Assembly: GCF_020329485.1 (NCBI RefSeq)
Contig: NZ_JAGKJI010000010.1
Location: 120,069 to 184,068, forward strand
DNA length: 64,000 bases
Direction of reading: 5' to 3'
Source of the DNA: Bradyrhizobium cenepequi
GTDB lineage: Bacteria > Pseudomonadota > Alphaproteobacteria > Rhizobiales > Xanthobacteraceae
Shown here: piece after piece, positions 18,501 to 27,238 of the stretch
Numbering within the stretch: position 1 is the stretch's first letter
Layout: every line of letters begins with the position of its first letter
Notes under the pieces: generated by a model
Told to the model about the DNA's origin: nothing
Databases searched by the model: none
What the model saw: only the letters and a program-made list of their open reading frames with translations
Translations under genes and position numbers: made by a program

Positions 18501-18854
18501 GATGACGAGCTCGGTGATGACGCGCAGGCCGCGCTTCTTGGCCTCGTGGATGAAGCGTTTGAAGTCCTTCATCGTCCCGAAATCGGGATTGATGTCGCCA
18601 TAGTCGGCGATGTCGTAGCCGTCATCGCGCCCGGGGGACGGATAGAACGGCAACAGCCACAGCGTGGTGACACCGAGGTCCTGCAGATAGCCAAGCTTCT
18701 CGGTTAGCCCAGCGAAATCGCCGATGCCATCATTGTTGCTGTCGGCGAAGGCCTTGACGTGGAGCTGGTAGATGATGGCGTCCTTGTACCAGAGCTCGTC
18801 CGCCGTCTCGGTGGCAACCAGTTCCTTCGTCTCGACCGCTGAAAGCACGTTCAT
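15543..18854 (-). CDS. treS: Trehalose synthase - maltokinase fusion (TreS-Mak)
   Basis: Bifunctional protein of 1103 residues. The N-terminal TreS (about 1-560) interconverts trehalose and maltose. GH13 motifs are [52 protein letters not shown] and [11 protein letters not shown]. The C-terminal maltokinase (about 600-1103) has the kinase motifs HGDFHLGQM and IDFEGEP and makes maltose-1-phosphate for GlgE. The fused form is common in proteobacteria, whereas mycobacteria use a separate kinase. The ATG at 18854 fits the family; the open frame upstream overlaps glgE and is not supported. It begins 13 nt after the glgE stop. Confidence 0.95.
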   Translation of the reverse strand: MNVLSAVETKELVATETADELWYKDAIIYQLHVKAFADSNNDGIGDFAGLTEKLGYLQDLGVTTLWLLPFYPSPGRDDGYDIADYGDINPDFGTMKDFKRFIHEAKKRGLRVITELVINHTSDQHAWFKRARRSHPGSSARNWYVWSDTDQKYQGTRIIFTDTEKSNWTWDPEAGQFYWHRFFSHQPDLNFDNPRVVRAIMQVMKRWLDTGVDGFRLDAIPYLCEREGTTSENLPETHAIIKLIRRELDAYAKGKVLLAEANQWPEDVQEYFGREDECQMAYHFPLMPRIYMAIAQEDRFPITDILRQTPDIPESCQWALFLRNHDELTLEMVTDVERDYLWSTYANDPRARINVGIRRRLAPLMDNDRRKIELMNSLLLSFPGTPIIYYGDEIGMGDNIYLGDRNGVRTPMQWSPDRNGGFSRADPARLYAPMIMDPVYGYEAVNVEAQSRSLSSLLSATKRLIAVRKSTLAFGRGSMTFIRPENRSVLAYVRQYQDEVILCVANLSRSAQATELDLSAFKGRIPLEMLGRTRFPTIGELPYMITLAPYGFYWFQLQEPDKTIAVPRRAVPEFETLVVPLNSTWVSLARARGVFERDVLPGHLSRARWFPESSSKAIQPLLVSAIPFCDIGDNRPWLAFFQCIQRGVTSRYVLPIRIEWLRFDRERYNPRALAAVRQGAREGTLLDVATDEIFIALLLRNLAQSLTVEDEELGIALRLEFRPTGRFTDRPIKQPQRIRAVETEQSNSTALVDEDYVVKIYRRLEPGINPEIEIGRFLTDVAGFANSPALLGTVELIEGEQRSAVGVVHAFVTNQGDAWTVSAAYLDRFVDEQRLLATNHETKQGEQQISYLRYMAQTGKRVAELHIALASNRDLPEFVPERTSPEDVQRWTDDIMARADRVFETLTQRRDALKEADRPLVAQFLAQQDSLPARLKALLPADIDGLNIRHHGDFHLGQMLIVKDDIFIIDFEGEPRRSIAERRRKAPAARDVAGLVRSIDYSVTAALDRALKVAPDEQGKLALALADWRDGTSATFLAAYRETMAGQRLWPADPEAAERMLNFFLLEKAFYEIEYELAHRPDWLRVPLTGMLRILAQQPHEAQ

Positions 18855-18867
18855 GGCGCGGTCCCCT

Positions 18868-20835
18868 TCAGGCCAGGCAGCGGAACAGCACCGCCGGATC
18901 GCGCATCGGATCAATCCGCACCCGGATGCCGCCCCAGTCGAGTGCATAGCGTTCGCCGGTGATGAGGTTCTCGACCGCCGCGATATGGCGGCGATCGTCT
19001 GCGGCGCCGGTCTGGACATCGCCAAGCGGCAGCCAGAATTCGTGAACGTCGCGCGATAACGCGATCGCGACTGCAACCGTGTTGCTTCCGTCGACGGAGT
19101 TGCTTCCGTCGACGGCTTCCTTGACGAACCCGATCACATTGCTGTCCTCGATGGGCAGGAAACGCAAATTGCTGGTCTGCTGCAGCGCTGCGTTGGCGCG
19201 GCGCGCCAGATTGAGGTCGCGGATATAGGCCTTGATGTTGCCGGGCTTGTCCCAGTCACGCACCTTGATCTCGTATTTCTCGGAATCGAGATATTCCTCC
19301 CGTCCGGGGATCGGCTCGTGCTCCAGCAGCTCGAAGCCGTTGTAGAGGCCGTAGGTGCCGGACAGCGTCGCCGCCAGCGCCACGCGGGACTTGAACATCC
19401 AGGGTTCGCCGCCCTGCAGATGGAAGGGCAGGATGTCGGGCGTGTTGACGAAAAAATTCGGCCGGTAGAAATCGCGCTCGGGATAGCCGGTGAGCTCGAT
19501 CAGGTATTGCTCCAGCTCCCAGCGCTGGGTTCGCCAGGTGAAATAGGTGTACGACTGGGTGAAGCCGAGCTTGGCCAGGCCCTTCATCAGTTTCGGCCGC
19601 GTGAAGGCCTCGGCGAGGAAGATCACGTCGGGATGGTGCAACTGCACCTGATGGATCAGCCATTCCCAGAACGGGAACGGTTTGGTGTGGGGATTGTCGA
19701 CGCGGAAAATCTTCACGCCCTGGTCGACCCAGAACAGGACCACGTCGCGCAGCGCGTTCCACAGCGAGCCCGCGTCTTCGCAGCCGAAATCCGGGTTGAC
19801 GATGTCCTCATATTTCTTCGGTGGATTCTCCGCATAGCGCATCGAGCCGTCAGGGCGCTTCTTGAACCATTGCGGATGTTCCTTCAGCCAGGGATGGTCC
19901 GGCGCACATTGCACCGCGAAGTCGAGCGCGACTTCCATGTTGTGCTCTTTGCACGCCAGGACGAAGGCGCGGAAATCCTGCAGCGTCCCCAGTTCCGGAT
20001 GCACGGCGTCATGGCCGCCTTCGGCCGAGCCAATCGCGTAAGGGCTGCCGGGATCGCCTTCCTTGGCGGTCACCGCATTGTTGCGCCCCTTGCGGTTCGT
20101 CTTGCCGATCGGGTGGATCGGCGTGAAGTAGACGACGTCGAACCCCATCGCAGCGACATCAGGCAGGCGGTCGATGCAGTCACGGAAGGTGCCGTGCTGT
20201 CCCGGCACCTTGCCCTGGCTGCGCGGGATCATCTCGTACCACGAGCCGAAGCGCGCTCGCGGGCGGTCGGCCACGAACGGGAAAAGCTGTGACCGCGTCA
20301 GGTCGGGCCGCGATTGGCTTTCAGCCATCGCTTCCTGCAATTCGGGCGTGAGCAGCGGCGCCGGATCGCCGGTCTGGAGGTAGTTTTCGCATTGCTTGAG
20401 GATGACGGCCGCCGCCGCCCGTCCACCGCCCTGCGCCTTGGTCAGCATGCCCGCGCCTTCGATGGCGTCGAGCGTCACATCGGCGCCGGCCTTCTGCTTC
20501 AGGTCAAAGCCGTGGCGCCAGGTGGCGAATTCGTCGGTCCAGGCCTCGATCGCGTAAAAATAGCGGCCGGGTGCGTCGGGGACGAAGGAACCAAACCAGC
20601 GGTCATTGCCGTGCAAGATCATCGGCTCGCGCCGCCATTCGTGGTCGAGCTCGCCGCGCCAGATCAGTTCTGCGGCGACGATGTCGTGCCCGTCGCGGTA
20701 GATGTCGGCCCAGACATCCACGCGCTCCCCGACGATGCGTTTCACGGGGAAGCGGCCGCCGTCGATCAGCGGATAGACATCCTCGATATGGAAAGTGCCG
20801 GCGGCACTCTCGACAGTTTGAGCGGTTTTGTTCAC
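18868..20835 (-). CDS. glgE: Alpha-1,4-glucan:maltose-1-phosphate maltosyltransferase GlgE
   Basis: Transfers maltosyl units from maltose-1-phosphate to glucan chains. With the GTG start at 20835 it has 655 residues. Motifs include FDVVYFTPIHPIGKTNRKG, LDFAVQCAPDHPWLK, the nucleophile region IFRVDNPHTKPFPFWEW and the acid FLAEAFTRP, all diagnostic of GlgE. The frame extends to an ATG at 20922. I prefer 20835 because family members begin roughly 15 residues before the motif matched here by FHIEDVYPL, and because a candidate promoter lies between the two starts. It is the first gene of the six-gene operon. An 18-bp tandem duplication adds six residues near the C-terminus. Confidence 0.92.
   Translation of the reverse strand: MNKTAQTVESAAGTFHIEDVYPLIDGGRFPVKRIVGERVDVWADIYRDGHDIVAAELIWRGELDHEWRREPMILHGNDRWFGSFVPDAPGRYFYAIEAWTDEFATWRHGFDLKQKAGADVTLDAIEGAGMLTKAQGGGRAAAAVILKQCENYLQTGDPAPLLTPELQEAMAESQSRPDLTRSQLFPFVADRPRARFGSWYEMIPRSQGKVPGQHGTFRDCIDRLPDVAAMGFDVVYFTPIHPIGKTNRKGRNNAVTAKEGDPGSPYAIGSAEGGHDAVHPELGTLQDFRAFVLACKEHNMEVALDFAVQCAPDHPWLKEHPQWFKKRPDGSMRYAENPPKKYEDIVNPDFGCEDAGSLWNALRDVVLFWVDQGVKIFRVDNPHTKPFPFWEWLIHQVQLHHPDVIFLAEAFTRPKLMKGLAKLGFTQSYTYFTWRTQRWELEQYLIELTGYPERDFYRPNFFVNTPDILPFHLQGGEPWMFKSRVALAATLSGTYGLYNGFELLEHEPIPGREEYLDSEKYEIKVRDWDKPGNIKAYIRDLNLARRANAALQQTSNLRFLPIEDSNVIGFVKEAVDGSNSVDGSNTVAVAIALSRDVHEFWLPLGDVQTGAADDRRHIAAVENLITGERYALDWGGIRVRIDPMRDPAVLFRCLA
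19081..19116. repeat. 18-bp tandem duplication inside glgE
   Basis: Two adjacent 18-nt units (19081-19098 and 19099-19116) differ only at the last base. In the glgE frame this gives a six-residue repeat, VDGSNS then VDGSNT. The reading frame is kept. Confidence 0.9.
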
Positions 20836-20904
20836 GGTGATGCCGCCACTGACACGGAAATGACGCCCCCTTTGCGTGAAGGATACGCTCCGGACTGATA
20901 TAGA

Positions 20905-20929
20905 AAGCCGCTCGCGGGACATTGGTTCC
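20905..20929 (-). promoter_or_regulatory. Weak EcfG-like promoter candidate for the glgE operon
   Basis: Minus strand GGAAC (20929-20925), 16 nt, GCTT (20908-20905). Only the final TT of the -10 motif fits well. If real, transcription starts downstream of the ATG at 20922, which supports the GTG start at 20835. The GGAAC lies in a small palindrome GTTCCG-G-CGGAAC (20925-20937) shared with the plus-strand match. Confidence 0.3.
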
Positions 20930-20932
20930 GGC

Positions 20933-20957
20933 GGAACGGCTCGAAGGACAGCGAGTT
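20933..20957 (+). promoter_or_regulatory. EcfG-like promoter candidate for malQ
   Basis: GGAAC (20933-20937), 16-nt spacer, AGTT (20954-20957), 8 of 9 positions of the general-stress consensus. It is 78 nt before the malQ ATG, in the divergent gap with glgE. Confidence 0.4.
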
Positions 20958-21035
20958 AAACATCATCTATCCCCTTCCTGCATCTACATAATTTCGTGAC
21001 CCGCGCCCCCGGGGTGCTAGCAAAGTGCGTGCCGA

Positions 21036-22988
21036 ATGGACCTCTACGCCAAAGCCAGAGACCTTGGAATTACGACCGAATATATCGACGGTCAGGGCCA
21101 CCGCCGTGTGACAGACGCGGCTGCATTGCAAACGATCCTCGACGCCTTGCCGCCGCGCGAGCCGCGCCGGTTCATCGACCAGCCGGTTGTGGTCCGGCTC
21201 GGCCGTCCGGCGCCATCGGAGCTTTCGGCGGACGCCAAGTTGCCGGTCCGATGGACGATTTGGGCCAGTGGCAAAATGATGGCGAAGGGTGAGGCGCGCG
21301 ACCGGGCGATATCTTGGCCACAGGATTTGCCGATCGGGGTGTATCAGTTGCGCCTGAACGACGATGCCGGATCGACCGAAGCGCTGCCGCTGATTGTCGC
21401 ACCCCAACGCGCCTTTGGCGGCGATTTCGACCGCTGCTGGCTGCTGGCGGCTCAGCTCTACAGCGTACGCTCCGCGCGCAACTGGGGAATGGGCGATTTC
21501 ACCGACTTGCGGGGCTTGATCGAACTCGCCCATCAGTTGGGTGCCGGTGGTGTCGGACTTAACCCGCTGCATGCGCTGTTCGATGATCGCCCCGGTGATT
21601 GTAGCCCCTATTCGCCGAACAGCCGGCTGTTCCTCAACGCGCTCTATGTCGACGTCGAGAAGTTGCCGGAATTCCGCGCCGACCCTCGCGCGAATGACAA
21701 GCTCGCGCAATTGCGCGCCGGGGACATTGTCGACTACCGCGCGGTTGCGGCGTCAAAATGGCAGGCGTTGCGCTCGGCATTTGCCAACTTCAAGGCCGGT
21801 CCGACACTCGAGCGCCGGCAGGATTTCGAACGCTTCCGGACCGCGCGCGGGCCGCTGTTGTCGCGCTTCGCCTGCTTCGAGGTCTTGCGGAAAAAGTTCA
21901 ATCGGCCCTGGTGGGAATGGCCCGAGGAATGGCGACGGCCGGACGACGGCAAGTGCGGCCGTCTCCGCAAGGGCGCCGATTTCGGCGAGATTGAATTCGT
22001 CGAATTCGTGCAATGGAACGCGGACCGGCAGCTCGCGGCGTGCAGCGCGCTTGCGCACCGGCTTGGCATGAGGGTCGGGCTTTATCTCGATGTTGCCGTC
22101 GGCGTGCAATCCGACGGCTTCGATGCCTGGAACGAGCAGGTGGCGATCTCGCGCCTGCTCGGCGTCGGCGCGCCGCCGGACCCGCTCAATACCGCCGGGC
22201 AGGACTGGGGCCTTGCGGGCTTCAACGCCGCCGGCCTCGAAATACGCGCCTTCGAGCCGTATCGGGAAATGCTGCGCGCCTCGATGCGTCATGCCGGCGC
22301 TGTCAGGCTCGACCATGTGCTCGGCTTGAAGCGGCTTTATCTCGTGCCGCGCGGCTTCGGCCCGGAGAACGGCGCGTATGTGCAGATGCCGTTCGAGGCG
22401 CTGCTCGCCGCGACCGCGCAGGAGAGCGTGGTGCATCGCTGCGTCGTGATCGGCGAGGATCTCGGCACGGTGCCGGAAGGTTTCCGCGAGCAGATGAACG
22501 ACTGGGGCATCTGGTCCTATCTCGTGATGATGTTCGAGCGCGACGGCAGCGGGGCATTTCGCGGCACCGGCCATTACGCCGCGAATGCGCTCGTCACCTT
22601 CAACACCCATGATCTCGCGACCTATGCTGGCTGGCGCTCGTTCAGCGATTTGAAGCTGAAGCGTTCGCTCGGGATCGATCCGGGTGAAAACGACGAGGCG
22701 CGCTGGCATGCGCTCAGCATGCTGCACGAGGTGCTGCGCCAGAATGGCATCGACCGGCATGATCTCTATTCGGTGGCCACGTTCCTCTCTCGGACCAGGT
22801 CCCGCCTGCTGACGATCTCGCTGGAGGACCTGCTCGGCCTGGTCGACCAGCCGAACATCCCCGGTACCGTCGACGAACATCCGAACTGGCGGCGGCGGCT
22901 GCCGGTGTCGATCGAGCACATTGCCTCCGCCATCGATGTCGAAGCGCTGAAGAACGCCACCCACGAGCGGTCGTGCGCGCAAGCCTGA
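21036..22988 (+). CDS. malQ: 4-alpha-glucanotransferase MalQ (amylomaltase, GH77)
   Basis: Transfers maltodextrin segments between chains, releasing glucose and rebalancing chain lengths. The protein has 650 residues. GH77 features: NWGMGDFTDL, the substrate-contact run CSPYSPNSRLFLN, LYLDVAVGVQ, the nucleophile VRLDHVLGLKRLY, the acid VIGEDLGTVP and FNTHDLATYAGW. The N-terminal region of about 120 residues is the usual MalQ extension. It is divergent from glgE and is followed 19 nt later by the GH15 gene, so the two probably share a transcript. Confidence 0.95.
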   Translation: MDLYAKARDLGITTEYIDGQGHRRVTDAAALQTILDALPPREPRRFIDQPVVVRLGRPAPSELSADAKLPVRWTIWASGKMMAKGEARDRAISWPQDLPIGVYQLRLNDDAGSTEALPLIVAPQRAFGGDFDRCWLLAAQLYSVRSARNWGMGDFTDLRGLIELAHQLGAGGVGLNPLHALFDDRPGDCSPYSPNSRLFLNALYVDVEKLPEFRADPRANDKLAQLRAGDIVDYRAVAASKWQALRSAFANFKAGPTLERRQDFERFRTARGPLLSRFACFEVLRKKFNRPWWEWPEEWRRPDDGKCGRLRKGADFGEIEFVEFVQWNADRQLAACSALAHRLGMRVGLYLDVAVGVQSDGFDAWNEQVAISRLLGVGAPPDPLNTAGQDWGLAGFNAAGLEIRAFEPYREMLRASMRHAGAVRLDHVLGLKRLYLVPRGFGPENGAYVQMPFEALLAATAQESVVHRCVVIGEDLGTVPEGFREQMNDWGIWSYLVMMFERDGSGAFRGTGHYAANALVTFNTHDLATYAGWRSFSDLKLKRSLGIDPGENDEARWHALSMLHEVLRQNGIDRHDLYSVATFLSRTRSRLLTISLEDLLGLVDQPNIPGTVDEHPNWRRRLPVSIEHIASAIDVEALKNATHERSCAQA

Positions 22989-23007
22989 ACGGGGAGCCGT
23001 CGCCAAC

Positions 23008-24813
23008 GTGTCTTGCAGGATCGAAGATTACGGACTGATCGGCGATTGCGAGACCGCGGCACTGGTCGGTCGTGACGGGTCCATCGACTGGCTGTGCTGG
23101 CCCGCGTTCGATTGCGATGCCTGTTTCGCGGCGCTGCTCGGCGATAACAGGCATGGCCGCTGGCTGATCGGGCCGGCGGAGCCCATCGTCAAGGCGTCTC
23201 GCCGTTACCACGACAACACGCTGATCCTGGAGACGCGGTTCGAGACGGCAGGCGGCGTGGTCGATCTGATCGACTTCATGCCCCCGCGGGGCAATGCTTC
23301 CGACGTCGTCCGGCTGGTGCGCGGCGTGAAGGGCACCGTCAGCCTGCGGATGGAGCTGATCATCCGTTTCGGCTTCGGCGCCGATATTCCGTGGGTCAAG
23401 AGGAGCCAGGATGGATCGGCGCTGCTGGCGATCTGCGGGCAGGACATGATCGTGCTCCGCTCGCCGGTGGAGACCCGTGGTCAGGACCTGACCACGATGG
23501 CCGAATTCACGGTCGGCGAAGGCGAGACCGTGCCCTTCGTGATGACTTATGGCCCCTCGCATCTGCCGATTCCGGGACCGATCGATCCTGCGCAGGCGTT
23601 ACTGGACACCGAGGCGTTCTGGACCGAATGGTCGAGCCACTGCACCTACGAGGGGTTTGCCCGCAACCTCGTGCTGCGCTCGCTGATCACGCTGAAGGCG
23701 CTGACTTTCGCGCCGACCGGCGGCATCGTCGCCGCGTCCACGACCTCGCTGCCAGAGAAGCTCGGCGGCCAGCGCAACTGGGACTACCGCTACTGCTGGC
23801 TGCGCGACGCGACCTTCACGCTGCTGGCGCTGATGAACTCGGGCTATACCGAGGAGGCGCTCGCCTGGCACAATTGGCTGTTGCGCGCGGCCGCGGGAGC
23901 GCCGGCCAACATGCAGATCATGTACGGCATCATGGGCCAGCGGCGGCTGCTCGAATGGGAAGTGCGCTGGCTGCCGGGTTATGAAGGGGCGAAGCCGGTG
24001 CGCATCGGCAATGCGGCCCATGCGCAACTGCAGCTCGACGTCTACGGCGAACTGATCGATGCCTTCCACCAATCGCGCGTGGCGAAGCTGCAGCTGGACG
24101 ATGCGAGCTGGTCGCTGGAATGCGCCGTGCTCGAGCACCTTGCGGCAGCATGGGACCGTCCGGACCACGGCATCTGGGAGCGTCGCGGCGCCGGCAAGCA
24201 CTATGTCTTCTCGAAGGTGATGACGTGGGTGGCCTTCGATCGTGGCATCAAGAGTGCGCAGAAATTCGGCCTCGAGGCGCCCATCAACAAATGGCGGGTG
24301 CTGCGCGAGACGATCCACCGCGATGTCTGCGCCAAGGGATTTGATCGCAAGCTCAACTCGTTCGTCGAATCCTATGGTTCGAACCTGCTTGATGCCAGTG
24401 TCCTGCTGCTGCCGGCGGTGGGCTTTTTGCCGCCGACCGATTCGCGGATCCGCGGCACGCTTGCTGCGACCGAGCAATATCTGATGCGTAATGGATTCGT
24501 GATGCGGCACGATCCGCGCGAGGTCTCCGAGGAGAAGCAGCCGATTGAAGGCGCCTTCCTCGCCTGCACGCTTTGGCTTGCCGACGCCTATGTGCTCGCG
24601 GGCGAGGTCGAGAAGGCGCAAACGCTGTTCGATCGCGTGATCGCGGTTGCCAATGACCTCGGCCTGCTCGCCGAAGAGTATGACGCGATCGCCCGCCGTC
24701 AGACCGGCAATTTCCCGCAAGCGCTGACCCATATCGCGCTGATCAACACCGCACACAATCTCAGCGACGCCAAGCGAGCGGCGGAGAAGCCGGCCGTGCA
24801 GCGGTCGAAATAG
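23008..24813 (+). CDS. GH15 glycoside hydrolase (glucoamylase/trehalase-like)
   Basis: A 601-residue protein with an N-terminal beta-sandwich domain starting RIEDYGLIGDCETAALVGRD and a C-terminal (alpha/alpha)6 barrel. Barrel motifs are LGGQRNWDYRYCWLRDATF, DHGIWERRG (likely catalytic acid) and LLAEEYDAIARRQTGNFPQA (likely catalytic base). GH15 members of this type hydrolyse glucose from glucan ends, and some actinobacterial ones are trehalases, so the substrate cannot be fixed from sequence. No signal peptide is seen, so it is probably cytoplasmic. It starts with GTG and sits with malQ beside the glucan operon, so maltodextrin or trehalose is the likely substrate. Confidence 0.88.
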   Translation: MSCRIEDYGLIGDCETAALVGRDGSIDWLCWPAFDCDACFAALLGDNRHGRWLIGPAEPIVKASRRYHDNTLILETRFETAGGVVDLIDFMPPRGNASDVVRLVRGVKGTVSLRMELIIRFGFGADIPWVKRSQDGSALLAICGQDMIVLRSPVETRGQDLTTMAEFTVGEGETVPFVMTYGPSHLPIPGPIDPAQALLDTEAFWTEWSSHCTYEGFARNLVLRSLITLKALTFAPTGGIVAASTTSLPEKLGGQRNWDYRYCWLRDATFTLLALMNSGYTEEALAWHNWLLRAAAGAPANMQIMYGIMGQRRLLEWEVRWLPGYEGAKPVRIGNAAHAQLQLDVYGELIDAFHQSRVAKLQLDDASWSLECAVLEHLAAAWDRPDHGIWERRGAGKHYVFSKVMTWVAFDRGIKSAQKFGLEAPINKWRVLRETIHRDVCAKGFDRKLNSFVESYGSNLLDASVLLLPAVGFLPPTDSRIRGTLAATEQYLMRNGFVMRHDPREVSEEKQPIEGAFLACTLWLADAYVLAGEVEKAQTLFDRVIAVANDLGLLAEEYDAIARRQTGNFPQALTHIALINTAHNLSDAKRAAEKPAVQRSK

Positions 24814-24836
24814 GCTGCTGCCTGGACCCGCGCGAC

Positions 24837-24861
24837 GGAACCGGCGGGTTCAACGATCATT
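24837..24861 (+). promoter_or_regulatory. EcfG-like promoter candidate for the L,D-transpeptidase gene
   Basis: GGAAC (24837-24841), 16-nt spacer, CATT (24858-24861), 8 of 9 consensus positions. It ends 30 nt before the ATG at 24892. Confidence 0.4.
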
Positions 24862-24891
24862 GTTTGCAAGTATCTCACTGGAGGATCGGGA

Positions 24892-25923
24892 ATGGCTCGC
24901 CTGTTCGCCGCAACCTTGGTTGCGTGCTTGGTGTCTGGGCCAGCATTCGCGGCAGGCCTTGATGCCGCGGCGATCAACAATGCCGGATACCGGGCTCGCC
25001 CCGCGAACGAAGACAAGGCCGATGCGACGATCATCAAGACCCAGGTCCTGCTCGACCGCGCGCTGTTCTCGCCCGGAGAGATCGACGGCAAGCTCGCCGA
25101 GAATACGCGGAAGGCGCTGTGGGCGTTCGCAGAAGCAAAAGGCCTGACGTTCCAAAAGACGCTCACCCCCGAGATCTGGGCCAAGCTGAACGAGACCAGC
25201 CAGGGCGAGATCATCACGAGCTACACGATCTCCCAAAAGGATGTGAAAGGACCGTTTGTCAGAAGGATTCCCTCCCGGCTGGAGGCCATGAAATCGCTGC
25301 CCGCGCTCGGCTACAAAAGCGCACGCGAGGCGCTCGCGGAAAAGTTCCACATGAGCGAGAGGCTGCTCGCGCAGCTCAATCCCGGCAAGAAGTTCGATCG
25401 GGCCGGCGAGACCATTCTTGTCGTCAACGGCCGTGATCCGCAGCTCAAGCTGGGCGCGGCGCGGATCGAGGTCGACAAGTCGCGGCAGACTGTCAAGGCG
25501 TTCGACGGTAGCGGCGCGCTGCTCGCGTTCTTTCCGGCAACCGTCGGCAGCGAGGACAAGCCGACGCCGAGCGGCACGCTCAAGGTGATCTCGTCCGACG
25601 CCAATCCGTATTACCGCTACAACCCGGCCTACAAGTTCAAGGGCGTGCACGCCAGGAAGGCGTTCATCATCAAGCCCGGTCCGAATAATCCGGTCGGCTC
25701 CTACTGGATCGGGCTTTCAGGGGAGGGCTACGGGATCCATGGCGCGCCCGACCCCTCGAAGATCAGCAAATCCGAATCCCATGGCTGCGTCCGCCTGACC
25801 AATTGGGACGCGACGCTGCTCGGTACGAGCGTCAAGAAAGAGACGCCAGTGGATTTTATCGAAGGCGCGGAGAACAGTGAGAGCGAACGGCGGCCCACTC
25901 GTCGTCAAGCGGTTTCGTTGTAG
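24892..25923 (+). CDS. Secreted L,D-transpeptidase (YkuD domain)
   Basis: Periplasmic enzyme that forms or edits peptidoglycan cross-links or attaches proteins to peptidoglycan. The protein has 343 residues. A signal peptide is visible (MARLFAATLVACLVSGPAFAA), then a peptidoglycan-binding-like helical segment (about 40-95, including LLDRALFSPGEIDGKLAENT), a possible LysM-like segment, and the YkuD domain. The catalytic signature is IHGAPDPSKI...SHGCVRLTN with the nucleophilic Cys in SHGC. The ribosome site GGAGGA lies shortly before the ATG. Its 3' end overlaps that of the HAD gene on the other strand by 19 nt. Confidence 0.92.
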   Translation: MARLFAATLVACLVSGPAFAAGLDAAAINNAGYRARPANEDKADATIIKTQVLLDRALFSPGEIDGKLAENTRKALWAFAEAKGLTFQKTLTPEIWAKLNETSQGEIITSYTISQKDVKGPFVRRIPSRLEAMKSLPALGYKSAREALAEKFHMSERLLAQLNPGKKFDRAGETILVVNGRDPQLKLGAARIEVDKSRQTVKAFDGSGALLAFFPATVGSEDKPTPSGTLKVISSDANPYYRYNPAYKFKGVHARKAFIIKPGPNNPVGSYWIGLSGEGYGIHGAPDPSKISKSESHGCVRLTNWDATLLGTSVKKETPVDFIEGAENSESERRPTRRQAVSL

Positions 25924-26717
25924 TTCAGGATCATCTCGATCGCCTTGGCGAAGCCGTCGTGCTCGTTGCTGTCGGTCACGAACTTGGCTTGGCTCTTGAC
26001 CTCATCGGTGGCGTTGCCCATCGCAAACGGAACGCCGCTCCTGGCGAACATCGGCAGGTCGTTGCGCATGTCGCCGATGGTCGCCACCGCCTCGGTCGGA
26101 ATGCCGAGCCGTTTCGCCATCGCCTCGACAAAGGTGCCCTTGTCGTAGCCAGGCGGGGTGACGTCGAGATAGTAGGTCTGCGAGCGCACGGCAGTCGCCT
26201 CGTGGCCTACCGCCTGCTGCATTGCGGCTTCGCAGCGCGCGAGCAGCGGGGCGTCCGAAGAGGCGCCGACGATCTTGCAGGCCTGGTCGAGATAGGGCGT
26301 GAAATCGGTGGCGATGGTCGGGTCGTGCCTGATGGTGTGCTGCTCGTGAGCGACATATTCGCCGTCGGGATTGGCCGTCAGCCAGCGGTCGTTGGTGAAC
26401 AGCCAGATGTCGACGCCGAATTCGCGCAGCAGCTCGATGCTCCGCCGCGTGGTCGCAGACGGGATCAGGTGCTGCTCGACGGGCCTAAGCTGCGGATCGA
26501 TGATCGAGCTGCCGTTGAAGGCGCCGACCGGCAGCGTGATCGACAGCGGCTCGATCAAAAACCCCATGCCGATCGAGGGACGGCTGGAGACGATGGTGAA
26601 GCCGATGCCGGCCGCATGCAGCTTGTGGGTGGCTGCTCGTGCGGCTTCGGTCAAAACCTTGTCCTTGGTCAGCAGCGTACCGTCGACGTCGGAAACAACC
26701 AGGGCGATGCGGGTCAT
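25905..26717 (-). CDS. Cof-type HAD-superfamily phosphatase
   Basis: A 270-residue HAD hydrolase of the Cof/SupH type, probably dephosphorylating a sugar phosphate. Motif I is VVSDVDGTLL, motif II the Ser in VSSRPS, and motif IV GDMRNDLPMF, with a C2-type cap between. It is last in the tal-pgi operon and overlaps gntK by 4 nt, so its substrate may be a hexose or pentose phosphate intermediate (inference). Confidence 0.9.
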   Translation of the reverse strand: MTRIALVVSDVDGTLLTKDKVLTEAARAATHKLHAAGIGFTIVSSRPSIGMGFLIEPLSITLPVGAFNGSSIIDPQLRPVEQHLIPSATTRRSIELLREFGVDIWLFTNDRWLTANPDGEYVAHEQHTIRHDPTIATDFTPYLDQACKIVGASSDAPLLARCEAAMQQAVGHEATAVRSQTYYLDVTPPGYDKGTFVEAMAKRLGIPTEAVATIGDMRNDLPMFARSGVPFAMGNATDEVKSQAKFVTDSNEHDGFAKAIEMILNYNETA

Positions 26718-27238
26718 GGGGTGACCTGTTTCATTTGGCGGATGACGTCGTCGACTATGGCTTCGACGGTGGTGTCAATCGAGACGATGATCGGACGTTC
26801 ATTCGGCCCCGGCGGCTCCAAGGTCTGGAACTGGCTGGCCAGCAGGCCAGGCGGCATGAAGTGGCCCTTGCGCTGGGCGAGCCGGCTCGCGATCAGAGCC
26901 TCGCTGCCGTCGAGGAAAACGACGCGAACGTCATTCCGTCCGTGCAGGAGGATCTCGCGGTAGGCACGCTTCAGCGCCGAACAGGCGACTACCATGCGCT
27001 GGCCTACCTTGCAGACGCGGTCGATCTCGTCGGCGATTGCCTGCAGCCACGGACGGCGGTCGTCATCGGTGAGCGGCTGGCCTGCGCTCATTTTCTCGAC
27101 GTTGCTTGCGGGGTGAAAGCGGTCGCCGTCCTCGAAACGCCAACTTAGCCGTTCCGCGAGCTCTTCGCCAATTGTGCTCTTGCCCGAGCCGGAGACGCCC
27201 ATCACGACGAGGGCGCAGAGGGTTGCCGAATCAGCCAC
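26714..27238 (-). CDS. gntK: Gluconokinase
   Basis: Phosphorylates gluconate to 6-phosphogluconate, feeding the Gnd step encoded upstream. The protein has 174 residues. P-loop GVSGSGKST, DGDRFHP, VVACSALKRAYR and the C-terminal FQTLEPP are typical of the GntK family. It overlaps pgl by 8 nt and the HAD gene by 4 nt. Confidence 0.94.
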   Translation of the reverse strand: MADSATLCALVVMGVSGSGKSTIGEELAERLSWRFEDGDRFHPASNVEKMSAGQPLTDDDRRPWLQAIADEIDRVCKVGQRMVVACSALKRAYREILLHGRNDVRVVFLDGSEALIASRLAQRKGHFMPPGLLASQFQTLEPPGPNERPIIVSIDTTVEAIVDDVIRQMKQVTP

